From NCBI GenBank assembly GCA_029204225.1, contig CM055107.1, positions 27,987,410 through 28,049,409 on the forward strand: a stretch of DNA of 62,000 bases, read 5' to 3'. The stretch's first letter is position 1; the number at the start of each line of letters is the position of its first letter. Positions 11,752 to 22,600 of this stretch are shown here, one piece after another. A program made the position numbers and the translations under genes. The notes beneath the pieces are model-generated. The model was not told the origin of the DNA, made no database searches, and worked only from the letters and a program-made list of their open reading frames with translations. Origin of the DNA: Diphasiastrum complanatum. Taxonomy: Eukaryota > Streptophyta > Lycopodiopsida > Lycopodiales > Lycopodiaceae.

Positions 11752-11861
11752 ACAAGATTGAATAATCAAACAATATTGAAGTGCAACTATAATAAACACG
11801 GAGGCTCCAAAATGTTCAAACGCTAGTTGGCGCTGCTTCTACGCTCCCTGGCCGTTCACCA
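11752..11861. repeat. Inverted repeat, right arm
   Basis: Reverse complement of 10850-10957. It reads CAAGATTGAATAATCAAACA ... TACGCTCCCTGGCCGTTCAC. It ends 9 bp before the TIR of the next small element. Confidence 0.8.
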
Positions 11862-11870
11862 CCGCTCATA

Positions 11871-12346
11871 GCTTATTAGCACGGGAGCGATTACGCCCGA
11901 CAACGTTCTCTGCTCCCCATGTGTCCCAGGCGCCCCCCTATGATGCCCGGTACTTGTGTGCCCAAAAAAATTTCAAAATTTAAGCCCACTTAGTGCCACG
12001 TGACATCTGTAAAATAATCCCATAAGTACTTGGGAGAAAATTCAGTGCTATATGTATAGTTAAAAGAAAAACAAAAAAAGACCTTGAATGTGTGTGTGTG
12101 TCTCTCTCTCTCTCTCTTGCAGAAGCTTCCCACGTGCCCAAGAAAAATTTGTGACCCGCATGCCTGAAAAAAAAACCCGCATGCCTGGAAAAATTCGCGG
12201 CTCACGCGATTGTAACTGGGATTTTTGAGCCAAATTCTTCGGGACGCAAAAATTTGCTCTTGAAAATCTCGGACCATCAAACAAATCTCGGGCAGCGTCT
12301 GGGGCCACGATACCACGTGTCGCACTAAGCTCCCGTGCTAATAAGC
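11871..12346. mobile_element. 476-bp non-autonomous element with 18-bp perfect TIRs
   Basis: GCTTATTAGCACGGGAGC at 11871-11888 is the exact reverse complement of GCTCCCGTGCTAATAAGC at 12329-12346. The interior has no coding potential: it contains a (TG)n(TC)n tract (about 12089-12117), GCATGCCTG repeats and poly-A stretches. No clear target-site duplication is visible in the flanks, so the superfamily (hAT, Mutator, PIF/Harbinger or Mariner) cannot be assigned. Confidence 0.7.
12089..12117. repeat. (TG)n(TC)n microsatellite
   Basis: A (TG)6 run is followed directly by (TC)8 inside the 476-bp TIR element. Confidence 0.9.
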
Positions 12347-12425
12347 GACTTCGGTGTTATTGATCTACATGGCGGTTGAGCTGAGTTACAGGCGGCTGAG
12401 TTGGGCTACAGGCTTCATACGGCCT

Positions 12426-13010
12426 TTAACGTTTTCCCAAAGCATCATCTTGTGATAGGTCTTCTACAAGTTGATCAACTAATAACTTGGAAAGCTTTGA
12501 CTGAGAGTTATTACTCTTAACCTCCAAAACGGATAGAGAGTCTGAAATGCGTGGATCAGTGACTCGAAGAGTGCCTTCAAGGAAAGAAACCGCTGGCTTT
12601 GATAATTTCTGCGACATCTGTATTGTGTATGTCATAAGAATGCAATTGTTGGGTACGATCATAGTATAGGTTGTGCCAGAGAAGCAGGTAATTTTGTATG
12701 ACATGGAAATTCCTGGTCAAGTATGATGCTTGGTTGTGGTTTCTTGTTTCTTGGAAAAACAAGATATTTGAGCTCATCAAATTGTAGTCCGCTAAAATAT
12801 CGATTTCATGTTTTTGCAATGAGACAGTGTTTAAAGATTGAATAACAAGGTGTGTAGTTTTGAACTGCTCCATGATAGGAATTTGAATGCACCAATTTGC
12901 ATGATTGCGAAGGCGGTGCATTTCTTTTCTAATACATGGGTCGACTTTCAAATGTTGATTATGGAGCGGGGTGGTTAAATATAAGTTTTTAATATTTCGT
13001 ATTCTAGATA
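12426..13010 (-). pseudogene. EEP (endonuclease/exonuclease-like) segment after the helicase, decayed
   Basis: Directly downstream of the helicase end, the same minus-strand frame continues for about 130 residues and contains LVIQSLNTVSLQKHEIDILA and SSNILFFQETRN. This resembles the first blocks of the endonuclease/exonuclease/phosphatase fold (N-Q-S-L-N and Q-E-T), where Asn and Glu bind the metal. The frame then shifts (12704-12426), with a possible FSGTTYT block. The catalytic His/Asp blocks toward the C-terminus are not clearly seen. In Helentron-type Helitrons an EEP domain follows the Rep-helicase, so the order fits. The fold assignment is by eye and moderate. Confidence 0.5.
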
Positions 13011-14240
13011 GCGTTGTATATGTCAAGCCATGCTTATTGGTCCGGTAGGATTGCATGTTCCATTGTTAGACCTTGTGCACGATGTATAGTACGAGCAACA
13101 ACAAGTTGTATAGGAAACTGGTTTCGTGTAATGGTATTTAAAAATGAGGATCCTATTTGGAATTCTTTACTAACTTTTTAAATTGGTGTCCATGTTTCTG
13201 GTATATGTTCCATTGTATAGAAGTGAGTATGGGCAAGCCGTGTTTTTTGGCCAATGCGTGAATTGAGAAATTGAATCCAAATAATATCAATTGCCATTAT
13301 GGTCGTTTTTGTTTGAAATAGACCATCAACACCATTTATAAGACTATCTTCAATATTGATGTTTGAACTACATATTTCAACAAGCATGCCTGTTTTGACA
13401 ACTATAGTTTCCCATAAACCAGCAGTGTTTCTTGGTTTTTCAGGAATGGATATTGATTTGCTACATGTGCAAGAGCATGTGTCCTTTGCATGCAGGTAAA
13501 AATTAGTGCCCTTTGCTTGCTTAAAAGCCTGTTCATTGTGTGTTGCCATTTCTTTGTTAGTATGGCACGGGTAAGGAATATTCGGCGTATTCGGAATGGG
13601 TTTATAAAATTGTTGGTTAATCCAGTGAATGTCTTTGCTAGTTTGAGTGGCTTCTCTTATTCGATTCAATATCCCAATGTATGTGTCATCAGTTTGGCCC
13701 ATTGTTTGTGTTAATTCATAACAATGCAACAATTTATTCCAGTACGATATTTCGAATGCATTGAAAGAGGCATCATCCGATTAAAAAATCCATGCATCTA
13801 AAACAGGGCCTGTTTGAAAAAGATCACCACAAGTTATTACGTCAAGATCTCCAAAAAAGGAGATTGGTCTATGTTTTATTGATCGAAGTTGTTGATCGGC
13901 GAATTGGAAAATACGACGGCCTATCAAAGATATTTCATCAAATATGGCAAGCTGTATGTCACGATATTTAGTAGTTAGTTCTTGGAGCTTGTCACCAGAC
14001 AACGATGTTAAATTTTTGGCATTTATAGGTATATGCAGCGATGAACGAATGGTAGTGCCACGAATGTTGTATGCGGCTTTACCGGTATATGCCATTAACA
14101 AAGCCTTTGGTAATTTGACATCTGTGGAATGGTATCTATAATAATGTCGAAGCCATCCCTGAGCTAAAAGTAGTAATGTTTATGTTTTTCCAGTGCCTGC
14201 CCCACCAGTTAGAAGTAAATGAATGCGTTCATTTGGTTGA
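13011..14240 (-). pseudogene. PIF1-type (Helitron-like) DNA helicase, decayed
   Basis: The minus strand shows helicase superfamily 1B motifs in order. Walker A appears as LLTGGAGTGKT at about 14213-14181, immediately followed by a stop codon. YTGKAAYNIRG lies at about 14092-14060. The Walker B region is IFDEISLIGRR at about 13945-13913, and FFGDLDVITCGDLFQTGPV is motif III. Then come a long domain with VKTGMLVEICSSNINIEDSLINGVDG (about 13410-13330), ARTIHRAQGLTM in another frame (about 13095-13060), and TTLSRIRNI (motif VI-like, about 13015). Frameshifts near 13760, 13170 and 13050 and the stop after Walker A make it inactive. No Rep (HUH) nuclease domain was found upstream. PIF1-like helicases of this type occur in Helitrons and in host genomes; the adjoining EEP-like segment favours Helentron/Helitron2. 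Confidence 0.75.
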
Positions 14241-14349
14241 AGAATACATACAACAAGTCTATGGTGTATGTATTTTTAGCAACTGAAAAAGTGACCGGAG
14301 CAATCGTTTTTTACAGGTGCAGGGAAGTTGTTAGCTGTTCATGGACCGA

Positions 14350-15335
14350 CGCTATCTTTCACCGTAAAATAATCTGAGTGACATGTACTAACTATTGGTG
14401 ACCCGTGTCAGAATTTATTTGCTTGAATACTCCATGAAGCATAGAATGTGTGAACACTAAAATTGATTGCTACCGTTGCTTAGTGAACACTATAATTGAT
14501 TGCTATTGTTGCCTGTGTTCCTAGCAGCGATAGGTTGGACCGTAGCATCTAGTCAACCATCACGTGGACTAACGTAAGAAATGTTCTTCTTGAATCATGC
14601 GTACTCAGAGTCAGGATCCTCACATGAACATAGTGGTCAGAAAATCACCAGTACTTTAAAGTAGGTCTTATCACAACTTTTCTGCTATGTGGCACCTATT
14701 CATAGCATACGAACTGAACTCATTCCAGACATCGATTCCAGGCAATTGATGTGTGGAACATGAGAAAATCTTCTTAAGTATGAGAAAATATACATGGTTG
14801 ACAGAAAATATCTTCCTCTATCTAGATACAATTTATTATTAATTTTTTTCTCAAATTTTGCTTACTTATAAGCTGCATTATATATATAATTGATTTATAA
14901 TAATAATAATAGTAAATTTATAAAAAAAGAATTAAAAAAGGCCTACTTCTCTAGTTCTAATAGGTACCTGTTGGGCCTATTCTTGAGACTGAGAAAGCTA
15001 CAAGCAAAGACACCCACCCAGTAAGGAAATGCCACGTGGAGGGGGTGCAGGGGGAGGGGCCCTTTACCGACAAAGGGTCCTTGTTGAATGACAGCTCGTC
15101 AACAGTCGTCAGTTGACGGGCCTTGTGAATTTTGCTTATTTTTTTAAGGTTTAAAAGAACGTTAAAGGTGTGTTGTTCCAGGTACTTGGAGGATAAAAGA
15201 AATGCTTAAAATAATAAATTAATTCTATTTTTTGTCTGGAAAATAAATGCGAAAATAAAAAAAACGGATTTTATTGTATTTTTGGTATTTATGAGAACTT
15301 CGGAATTTACAGCCCGACAATATTGTTGAGCCTAT
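14350..15335. other. No gene seen
   Basis: Intergenic, AT-rich around 14810-14940. It includes a 33-bp tandem duplication at 14450-14515. No ORF, RNA gene or element end can be supported. Confidence 0.5.
14450..14515. repeat. 33-bp tandem duplication
   Basis: GTGAACACTAAAATTGATTG (14450) and GTGAACACTATAATTGATTG (14483) begin two adjacent 33-bp units. Confidence 0.8.
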
Positions 15336-15865
15336 TTAATTGGTCGTCTCGTCAACGACCAATTCTTCAGACTGCAGGGTAGTGTAATTGTGGATTAGGC
15401 TAATCTTTTCTGTTTTTCTTCTTCGTTGGAAATAGAGGGAGAAAAAGAGGGAGGGACGGAGAAAGCGAGAGAGTGAGAGAGGGAATGGGAAATGCGAGAA
15501 AGGTATTGTGTGCATTGTTGGGTTGGTTGTGGGCTGGGTAAGAATGGGCTGATGATTGCTGGAGGTGGATTGAAGCAAATGATTCAGTGTTTTTGTGGGC
15601 TTTTGTTGTTCTGCGGATGTTATTCTACTGCTGTTTGTAGTTTTGGCTATGCTTTGATAAGCGATCGCTATGTTTTTTGCTTGAGAAATGGTTGATAAGC
15701 AAATGCATTGTGGCTCAGTGAAGGAGTGAAGCTCACAAGAGCTTTCTGCCATTGACCCACTCTGTATCCTCACCAAAATATGGTGGACAATTGCTTTTTC
15801 TGAGGATTCCTATTTATGTTTGTTCTTCTATTGAACATCTCTTCTTCTTTGCTTTCTGTGTGCCT

Positions 15866-16435
15866 TTATATATTTTCATTTTGTGATTGTTGCTCCCTAT
15901 TCTTGATTGATTTCTCTTGGATCATAACAATAAGTTTGAACTTATCTAAAGTTCCAAGCAAAATAATTTCCAAGGACATAAAATAAATCCAAGTTACTTT
16001 CATGAAAGTGACATCTATCTTTGCATCTTGAACCAAACAATGCACTTCCAAATGCAAAATTTCAAAAGATTTGACATGTGTTGTGATGGACTCTTGAAGA
16101 CAAATCTTGCAAGTCCTTGTGAGACTCCAAGCCTCATTCACCTTTCCACAAAGGAAAGACCTTTCCTTGTACTTGTCCTTCTTGTATTTGCATTTCGAAC
16201 TTGAAGCTCCATCCTTCACCTTGGCCCCCTTGCTTTGGTTCTCCTTGGATGGATTGGTCTTCTTTTTGTAGCATCTTGAAAAAATATATCCTCCCTTGCC
16301 ACAAAGGTTGCACTTAGGATCCTTTCTTTCCTTCAATAGGATGCCACCTATCGATGCCATGTGAATAAAAACCTGTGATATGATTCTACAAATGTAATTT
16401 GTGACTTTCAAGAGACTAGATTTGAACATCTTCAA
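15866..16435 (-). pseudogene. ORF with a degenerate zinc knuckle (retroelement gag-like)
   Basis: A 189-codon open frame on the minus strand contains CNLCGKGGYIFSRC followed by a basic, lysine-rich stretch (KKKTNPSKENQSKG, KYKKDKYKE). The cysteine spacing is that of a gag CCHC knuckle, but the His is not in the usual place. The second half has CKIC and hydrophobic segments without recognisable motifs. It lies just upstream of the gypsy LTR/PBS duplication on the other strand. It may be a copia gag remnant; a host origin cannot be excluded. Confidence 0.35.
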
Positions 16436-16485
16436 TAATCTAGAATGATCTACAAAAGATCTAGCTCAACAAATTGAATTCAATA

Positions 16486-16830
16486 CGTAGGGCATAGCCA
16501 CCATCAGTAGTGGTGCCCCTTGACTTTTTTAGGACGTTTTGGCTGGACCAATCCCCTGCCAAAAATGGCCCTAACATTGGTGCGTCTGTCGGGAGTCGAA
16601 AAATTTTGAGGAGATGTTGCTTGAAAGAGTAGTTATCCATATCGTTGTTCTACAAAGAACTAGTTGTCATACTACCATAAGTCTATACGTTTCGTGTCCT
16701 AGATTGCGTGTGTTGAGAACAATTTCACTATCTAAACCGTCAGCCGCAAGCTAGCATAACCGTACAAGCGACTAGTACCACGTTGATCAGAGGACGAAGT
16801 GGTTAGCATCACACAATGATGTGTGATGTT
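16486..16830 (+). repeat. Direct repeat, copy 1: LTR end, PBS and leader of a gypsy element
   Basis: This block recurs at 17091-17430 with about 90% identity. It contains CCCTAACA ending at 16576, which looks like an LTR end, followed by TTGGTGCGTCTGTCGGGAGTC (16577-16597). That is the reverse complement of a tRNA 3' end (terminal CCA and T-arm), that is, a primer-binding site. Confidence 0.65.
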
Positions 16831-17090
16831 CCCACACCTAGAACATACGTTACTAACTGTAAGCCGAATTCAATGGGGAAAGAGATATTAGCAAGATCCT
16901 AACATGAATTAGTGATCAGAAGTTTTACAGAACTAGGACCCTTGAAAGCTAGTGAATCATTGCATCAAAAGTACTAGCACCCCCTTCTTACAATCATACT
17001 TGTGAGAGCCTGAAATACTCTCATTGGCTCAAGAGCACGGGGTAACAGAGGAAGCCCCCAGGATTGGATGTGGCAGGACCTTCATTACTG

Positions 17091-17430
17091 AGTAGGGCAT
17101 AGCCACCATCAGTAGTGGTGCCCCTTGACGTTTTTAGGACGTCTTGGCTAGACCAATCCCCTACCGAAAATGGCCCTAACATTGGTGTGTCTGCCGGGAG
17201 TCAAAAAAATTTCAGGAGCTGTTGCTTGAAAGAGTAGTTATCCATATCACTGGTCTACAATGAACTAGTTGTCATACTACCAATAGTCTACAAGTTTCAT
17301 AGGTCCTAGAGTGCGTGTGTTGAAAACAATTCCACTATCTAAACCATTAGCGCAAGCTAGCATGACCGTACGAGCGGCTAGTACCACACGTTGATCACAA
17401 GACAAAGTGGTTAGCATCACACAGTGATGT
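17091..17430 (+). repeat. Direct repeat, copy 2: LTR end, PBS and leader
   Basis: Second copy, offset 605 bp from the first. The LTR end ...CTAACA falls at 17181 and the PBS-like TTGGTGTGTCTGCCGGGAGT at 17182-17201. This copy is the one next to the gypsy coding region. The two copies diverge after about 16830 and 17430. Confidence 0.65.
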
Positions 17431-17609
17431 GTGCTGATGACATACATTATGAGTTCACAATCCAACCCTAGCTGCATGTGATCCGACTTTGCCAAGGCCA
17501 TTCTACTTCCAACAGTTTGGAATACAGTTTGGACTAGAGACTACATACAATTTTCATCAGCAGGTAGTTTAGGCTGTGATGCCAAGTACTACTAGAAATC
17601 TTTCATAGA

Positions 17610-17921
17610 GTGATGGGACAGGTCAGAGAATGGGGTTTTTTTATGAAGCCTAGGGTAAAAGTGAAAACCAGAGCCCTAAGTCGAAAGTCATTACCCTACG
17701 ACCCACCAACCCTAGCATCCCGTAGAGACAGCACCTGGTACAAAGAACCAAGAAAAACTATACATGGGTATGGTTGGATTAGGATTGAGCAGAAAAACGA
17801 CCAAGTAAAGTTAGTTAGGTCGTATGCAGTATTAGTGGATGAAGGATGGATGACCTGTGGGATAACGTGGGAAAATCACAAAATGCATGTGCAACGACAG
17901 TTGATTGCTATCCGTAAGTGA
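17610..17921 (+). other. Leader ORF of the gypsy relic, function unknown
   Basis: A 103-codon open frame between the PBS duplication and gag. The product is basic and tryptophan-rich with no motif I recognise. It could be a conserved leader peptide or chance. Confidence 0.25.
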
Positions 17922-18099
17922 GAAATCTATTATGCAGCAATCATTAGTGTCACCCTAGACGAGACATCATAGGTATACCAAGGAAACCTAGGTCTATGGG
18001 AGCACCGCATGGAGAGACTTTAAATCCCTAGAGAGAGCGTTTAGGGCTTAGAAGAAGCAATCGTGGGTTTCTTGTCCCACCAGTCTGAAATGATGAGTC

Positions 18100-19668
18100 T
18101 CACCCACCTATAATGGACTTGGATGATACATTGGAACCTATAGAAGAACAACCAGAACTTGAGCCAACCGACACTACAGAACCACCATTAGTGAACGTAA
18201 CACCTGCTGCTACAGAACTTGTTGCCAATAGAATGGCATGACATTTGACTGAACCAATCGTAGTACCCCCGGAGACAGGAGGACTACCCAAGCTTAGTGG
18301 ATCCACTCCTGAGTTTCATGGAGCACCGTATGAAAGTGCCGAAGAGCATATTGATGCTTTTTGGACCACCTCCATTACCAGTGCCATCACAAACCCACAT
18401 CATGAAATGATGTTTTTAGCCAGCACTTTATCTGGGACGGCTAGGACTGGTATCATAGTCTGCAGAGAGGCTCAATTCACACCATTGAGGAGTTCCATAG
18501 ACTGTTTCTAATTGAGTATGCTCCCCACCGAACGGCTGATGGCCTACTATTCTTACTGACTTCCCTACAACAAGGAAGTAACAAAACCATCCGACAATAT
18601 TGGTGTCGTTTGACAGAGTTGTCTCTCCAAGTGGAACCCATTGTGTTACTACCACCCCTATTACTACTGACCTTCTTTCTGCGAGGGCTCAAGAATGACA
18701 TACAAATGATTGTACATCAGAGTAACCCCTAGACATTGGCTGAGGCAGTAGAGAAGGCAATCGTGGTAGAAGATGCATAGATTGCGGTTGCCCATGCATC
18801 CCACCTATCGCAAGCAGTGAACAACTTGAACCTAAGCCCAGAAACGTGGAGAGGAGGCCCAATCGCAACTATAGGAGCACACCCCATAGTGGAACCCTGT
18901 CCCATATAGGCTATTGAACCTCGACAAGGTAGGAATGTGCAAACACAAGATGCACGAAGGCTCCAAGCACAGATGCCCTATAGAGGCTATGAGAGCACAG
19001 GCTCTAATGCAGAACTAGGCGATATAGAGAACACCGAGTGGTGCTCCCAAATAGTACCTCGCACCAAGAAGAACTCTACACGCATTCGCGTATGTGTGGA
19101 TTATAAGAGGTTGAACAAACAGACTAAGAAGGACTACTATCCATTACCGTTCATAGACCAAGTCCTAGAAGAAATGACGGGAAGAGACCAGTACTCTTTC
19201 ATGGACTGTTTTGCAGGCTATAATCAAATAGCCATAGCAGAAGAGGATAAATTGAAGACCACCTTCACAACCACGTTCGAGGTTTTCGCTTACCACGTCA
19301 TGCCCTTTGGGTTGACTAATGCCCTTGGAACCTATTATAGGTTTATGAACAAGCACTTCAAGGATATCTTAGACGAAAATCTCAAAATTTTATGGATGAC
19401 CTCTGTGGGGCAACCACTGTCACAGAACATCTCACCATGCTAGAGAAGTGTTTTCAAAAGTGCGTAGTAACCTGTATAGCCTTGAATGCTAACAAGTGCC
19501 TATTCGGAGTTCCTTACGGGGTACTGGTAGGACATGTCATTAGCAAGTACGGCATGGCAACTAATCCAGAAAAAATAGCTATGCTCCTAGCCATGATGGC
19601 ACCAACTACAGTGTCCCAACTTCAGACCTTCTTAGGCTCGAGCGGTTATTACAAAAGATATGTGAAAT
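18100..19668 (+). pseudogene. Ty3/gypsy gag-RT relic, truncated in RT
   Basis: Gag-like sequence runs from about 18245 (LPKLSGSTPEFHGAPYESAEEHIDAFW) and after a frameshift at about 18450 continues to about 18860 (SNKTIRQYWCRLTELSLQV, AEAVEKAIVVED). RT follows from about 19020: WCSQIVPRTKKNSTRIRVCV, DYKRLNKQTKKDYYPLPFID, SFMDCFAGYNQIAI, MPFGLTNALGTYYRFMN. The catalytic box survives as FMDDLC in a shifted frame (about 19390). The RT thumb LQTFLGSSGYYKRYV ends at about 19665, where the minus-strand copia sequence begins. No protease was seen between gag and RT. RNase H and integrase are absent. Confidence 0.85.
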
Positions 19669-22600
19669 CCATGATCTTTAGTTCCACCAATAATCTCTTG
19701 ATCCAAAGTACCTCCTTTGTAGTGGTTGTCAAAGCTTTGTACTCGGCCTCGGTTGAAGATAAAGATATAGTTTCTTGCTTTTTTGAAAGCCATGAAACCA
19801 CACCTTCTCCTATGAAAGTTGAATAGGCACTTGTTGATTTCCTATCCCTCTTGTCCCCTGCAAAATCTGAATCACTAAATGCATGAAGGTTAATCACATC
19901 TCCTCTATATAGAATCCCAAAATCCAATGTACCCGAGATGTATCTTAGAATCCTCTTAGCCTTTTTCCAATGGATATTCAATGGCTTTTGCATGGATTGG
20001 CTCAACCTACATACACTAAAGCTAAGATCTGGTCTAGTTATAATGATCCAGATTAAGGAACCTATAAGTTGCCTAAACAAAGTGATGTCCATGAAGGATC
20101 TTTCATCATCTTCATTTGGCACTTTTACATCTTGCTCCATTGGTGTGTCAACACTTTTGCATACTTCCATCTTAAACTTCTTCAAAAGACTTTGAGCATA
20201 GTTTACTTGACTTATAAAGATAAAATCAGACACTCTAAGTACTTCTATGTCTAAGATGAAGTGAAGACACCCTAGATCTACCATCTTGAACTCTAAGGAT
20301 AGATCTATCTTGATTTTTTCAATACCATCAACACTATTTCCACTAATGATGATGTCATCTACATAAATGAGTAAAAGTACAATACCAACATCATCAAACT
20401 TAATGTAAAGAGTGGGATCATATTCACTTTGAACAAAAGAAAGTGAAATAAGATAGCAATGTAGTCTTGAATTCCAAGATCTCGAGGCTTGCTTCAAGCC
20501 ATAGATGCTTCTTTGGAGATGGCATACTTTGTTCTCCATTCCATGCTTGATGAACCCTTGTGGCTGCTCCATATAGATATCCTCTTCCAAAAAACCATTC
20601 AAGAAAGCATTAGAAACATCCATTTGACATAGAATCCATCCAAAATGTGATGCAAGTGCAATGATTAGCCTTATTGTGACCATCTTGGCCACGGGTGCAA
20701 AAGTTTCCTCATAGTCTATCCCTCTCTCTTGAGCATAACCTTTTGCAACTAATCTTGCTTTATGTTTGTTAACACTCCCATTTGCATTCAACTTAAGCTT
20801 GAAGACCCACTTGCATCCTATTACATTCCTTTGAGGTCTCTCAACAAGCAACCAAGTTTCATTCTCAATCAAGGCATCATACTCATCCAACATAGCTTTA
20901 TACCATTCTTTGGAGTTCAATGCATCTTCAACATTAGACGGTTCTTCAAAACTAGATAAAGCATAAGAAGTGGATGAGATACCCTCAACTTGTTGTCCTT
21001 TGCCTTGATATGTGAGACTTGATGGCTCCACTTTTGCCCTTGAAGATCTCCTTGGTGTGATAGGTGGGTTTGGTGCTTGCTCCTCCATGAGCTCCTCCTC
21101 AAAACCAAGATCTTGCTCCTCGGCCATCTTCTTCTTGATTGTTGGAGCACTTGAGCCTTCTTCAAGCATATGCATATGATGTTCATCAAAGATGACATCC
21201 CTTGAAACAACAAATTTGTTCAAGGATGGGAGATAGAGTTTGTAGCCCTTGCTTGAGCTTGCATATCCAAGCATGATCCCTCTTGTGGAAGATGGATCCT
21301 CCTTGGTTCTTGTTTCCAATGGCACATGCACATAACATATACACCCAAAAACTTTCAAGTGATTAAGATTGGGTTTCTTTCCATACAACATCTCATAAGG
21401 AGTTTTGCCTTCAATTGCTTTGCAAGACACCCTATTCATCAAGTAGTTTGTACATACAAGAGACTCACCCCAAAAGGATTTGGGCAAACAAGCATCTAAT
21501 CTTAAAGCCTTAGAACATTCACATAATGTTCTATTCCTTCTTTCAGCAACTCCATTTTGTTGAGGAGTGTAAGGACAAGAAGTCTCTTTCTTGATCCCTT
21601 CCTCCTCACAAAAGGCCTTGAACTCATTGGAGATGAATTCTCCACCATTGTCACTTCTAAGAATCTTGATGCTATGATTATGATGCTTTTCCACAAACAA
21701 ATTGAACTTTACAAAAGTATCAAATACTTGAGACTTGAAGGAAAGTAAGAACACCCAACAATATCTTGAGTAGTCATCAATGAAGGTTAAAAACATGGAT
21801 GAACCTCCATTAGATTTGGTGCTAGCAATGTGCACATCCGAGTGTATGAGTTCAAGAGGATGAGATGACTTTGTGATGGAGTTAGGAAACACCTTCTTAT
21901 GTGCCTTGGATAAGGCACAAGCTTCACAAACCTTGTCTTCCTTCCCAATAGACCTTGGTAGTCCTAAAGCATACTCCTCCTTGATCATAGCCTCCATGGA
22001 ACCCGAGTTGACATGTCCAAGTCTTTTGTGCCATAAAGTAAAGGTGGATATCTTGCTCTTCTCGGCCAACATGACAACATTAGTATCCACAGATGCATCC
22101 AGCTTATAAAGTTTGCCAAGTCTAGTGCCCTTAGCCACTATCTTACCCTTCTTCTTGATGAAACATTCATTTGAAGCAAAGTCAACATTGAAACCATTGT
22201 CTACCATTTGGCCAACACTTAGTAGATTCTTTGTTATTGTAGGAATGTACAAAACACCTTCTATGTTGATCTTTTTGGAAGATCCTAAGCAAAGGGGAAT
22301 GCTATCAACTCCTTCAATCTTACAAGCTTCATCATGTGCTGTATAGATAGACTTTATAGGTCCATCATAAGATAAGAGAGAAGAGAAAAACTCCCTTTTA
22401 CTAGTCATGTGTGAACTAGCACCCGAGTCAATCCACCAAGGATCTTCTCCTTTGAAGCTTGTTGAAGAAAATATGGACATCATGAGAGAGTCCTCATGTG
22501 AACTCTCCTCCTCCTCCTCTTTGCTCATGTTGGCTTGGCTTTGATCTTGCTTCCTCTTGAAGCATTCCGAGGCATAATGCCCCATCTTGCTACAATAGTA

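Noticed and set aside
15336-15776. 146-codon minus-strand ORF with Ser/Thr/Pro-rich product
   Set aside because: It lies over a GAGAGA-rich purine stretch, has biased composition and no motif; likely chance.
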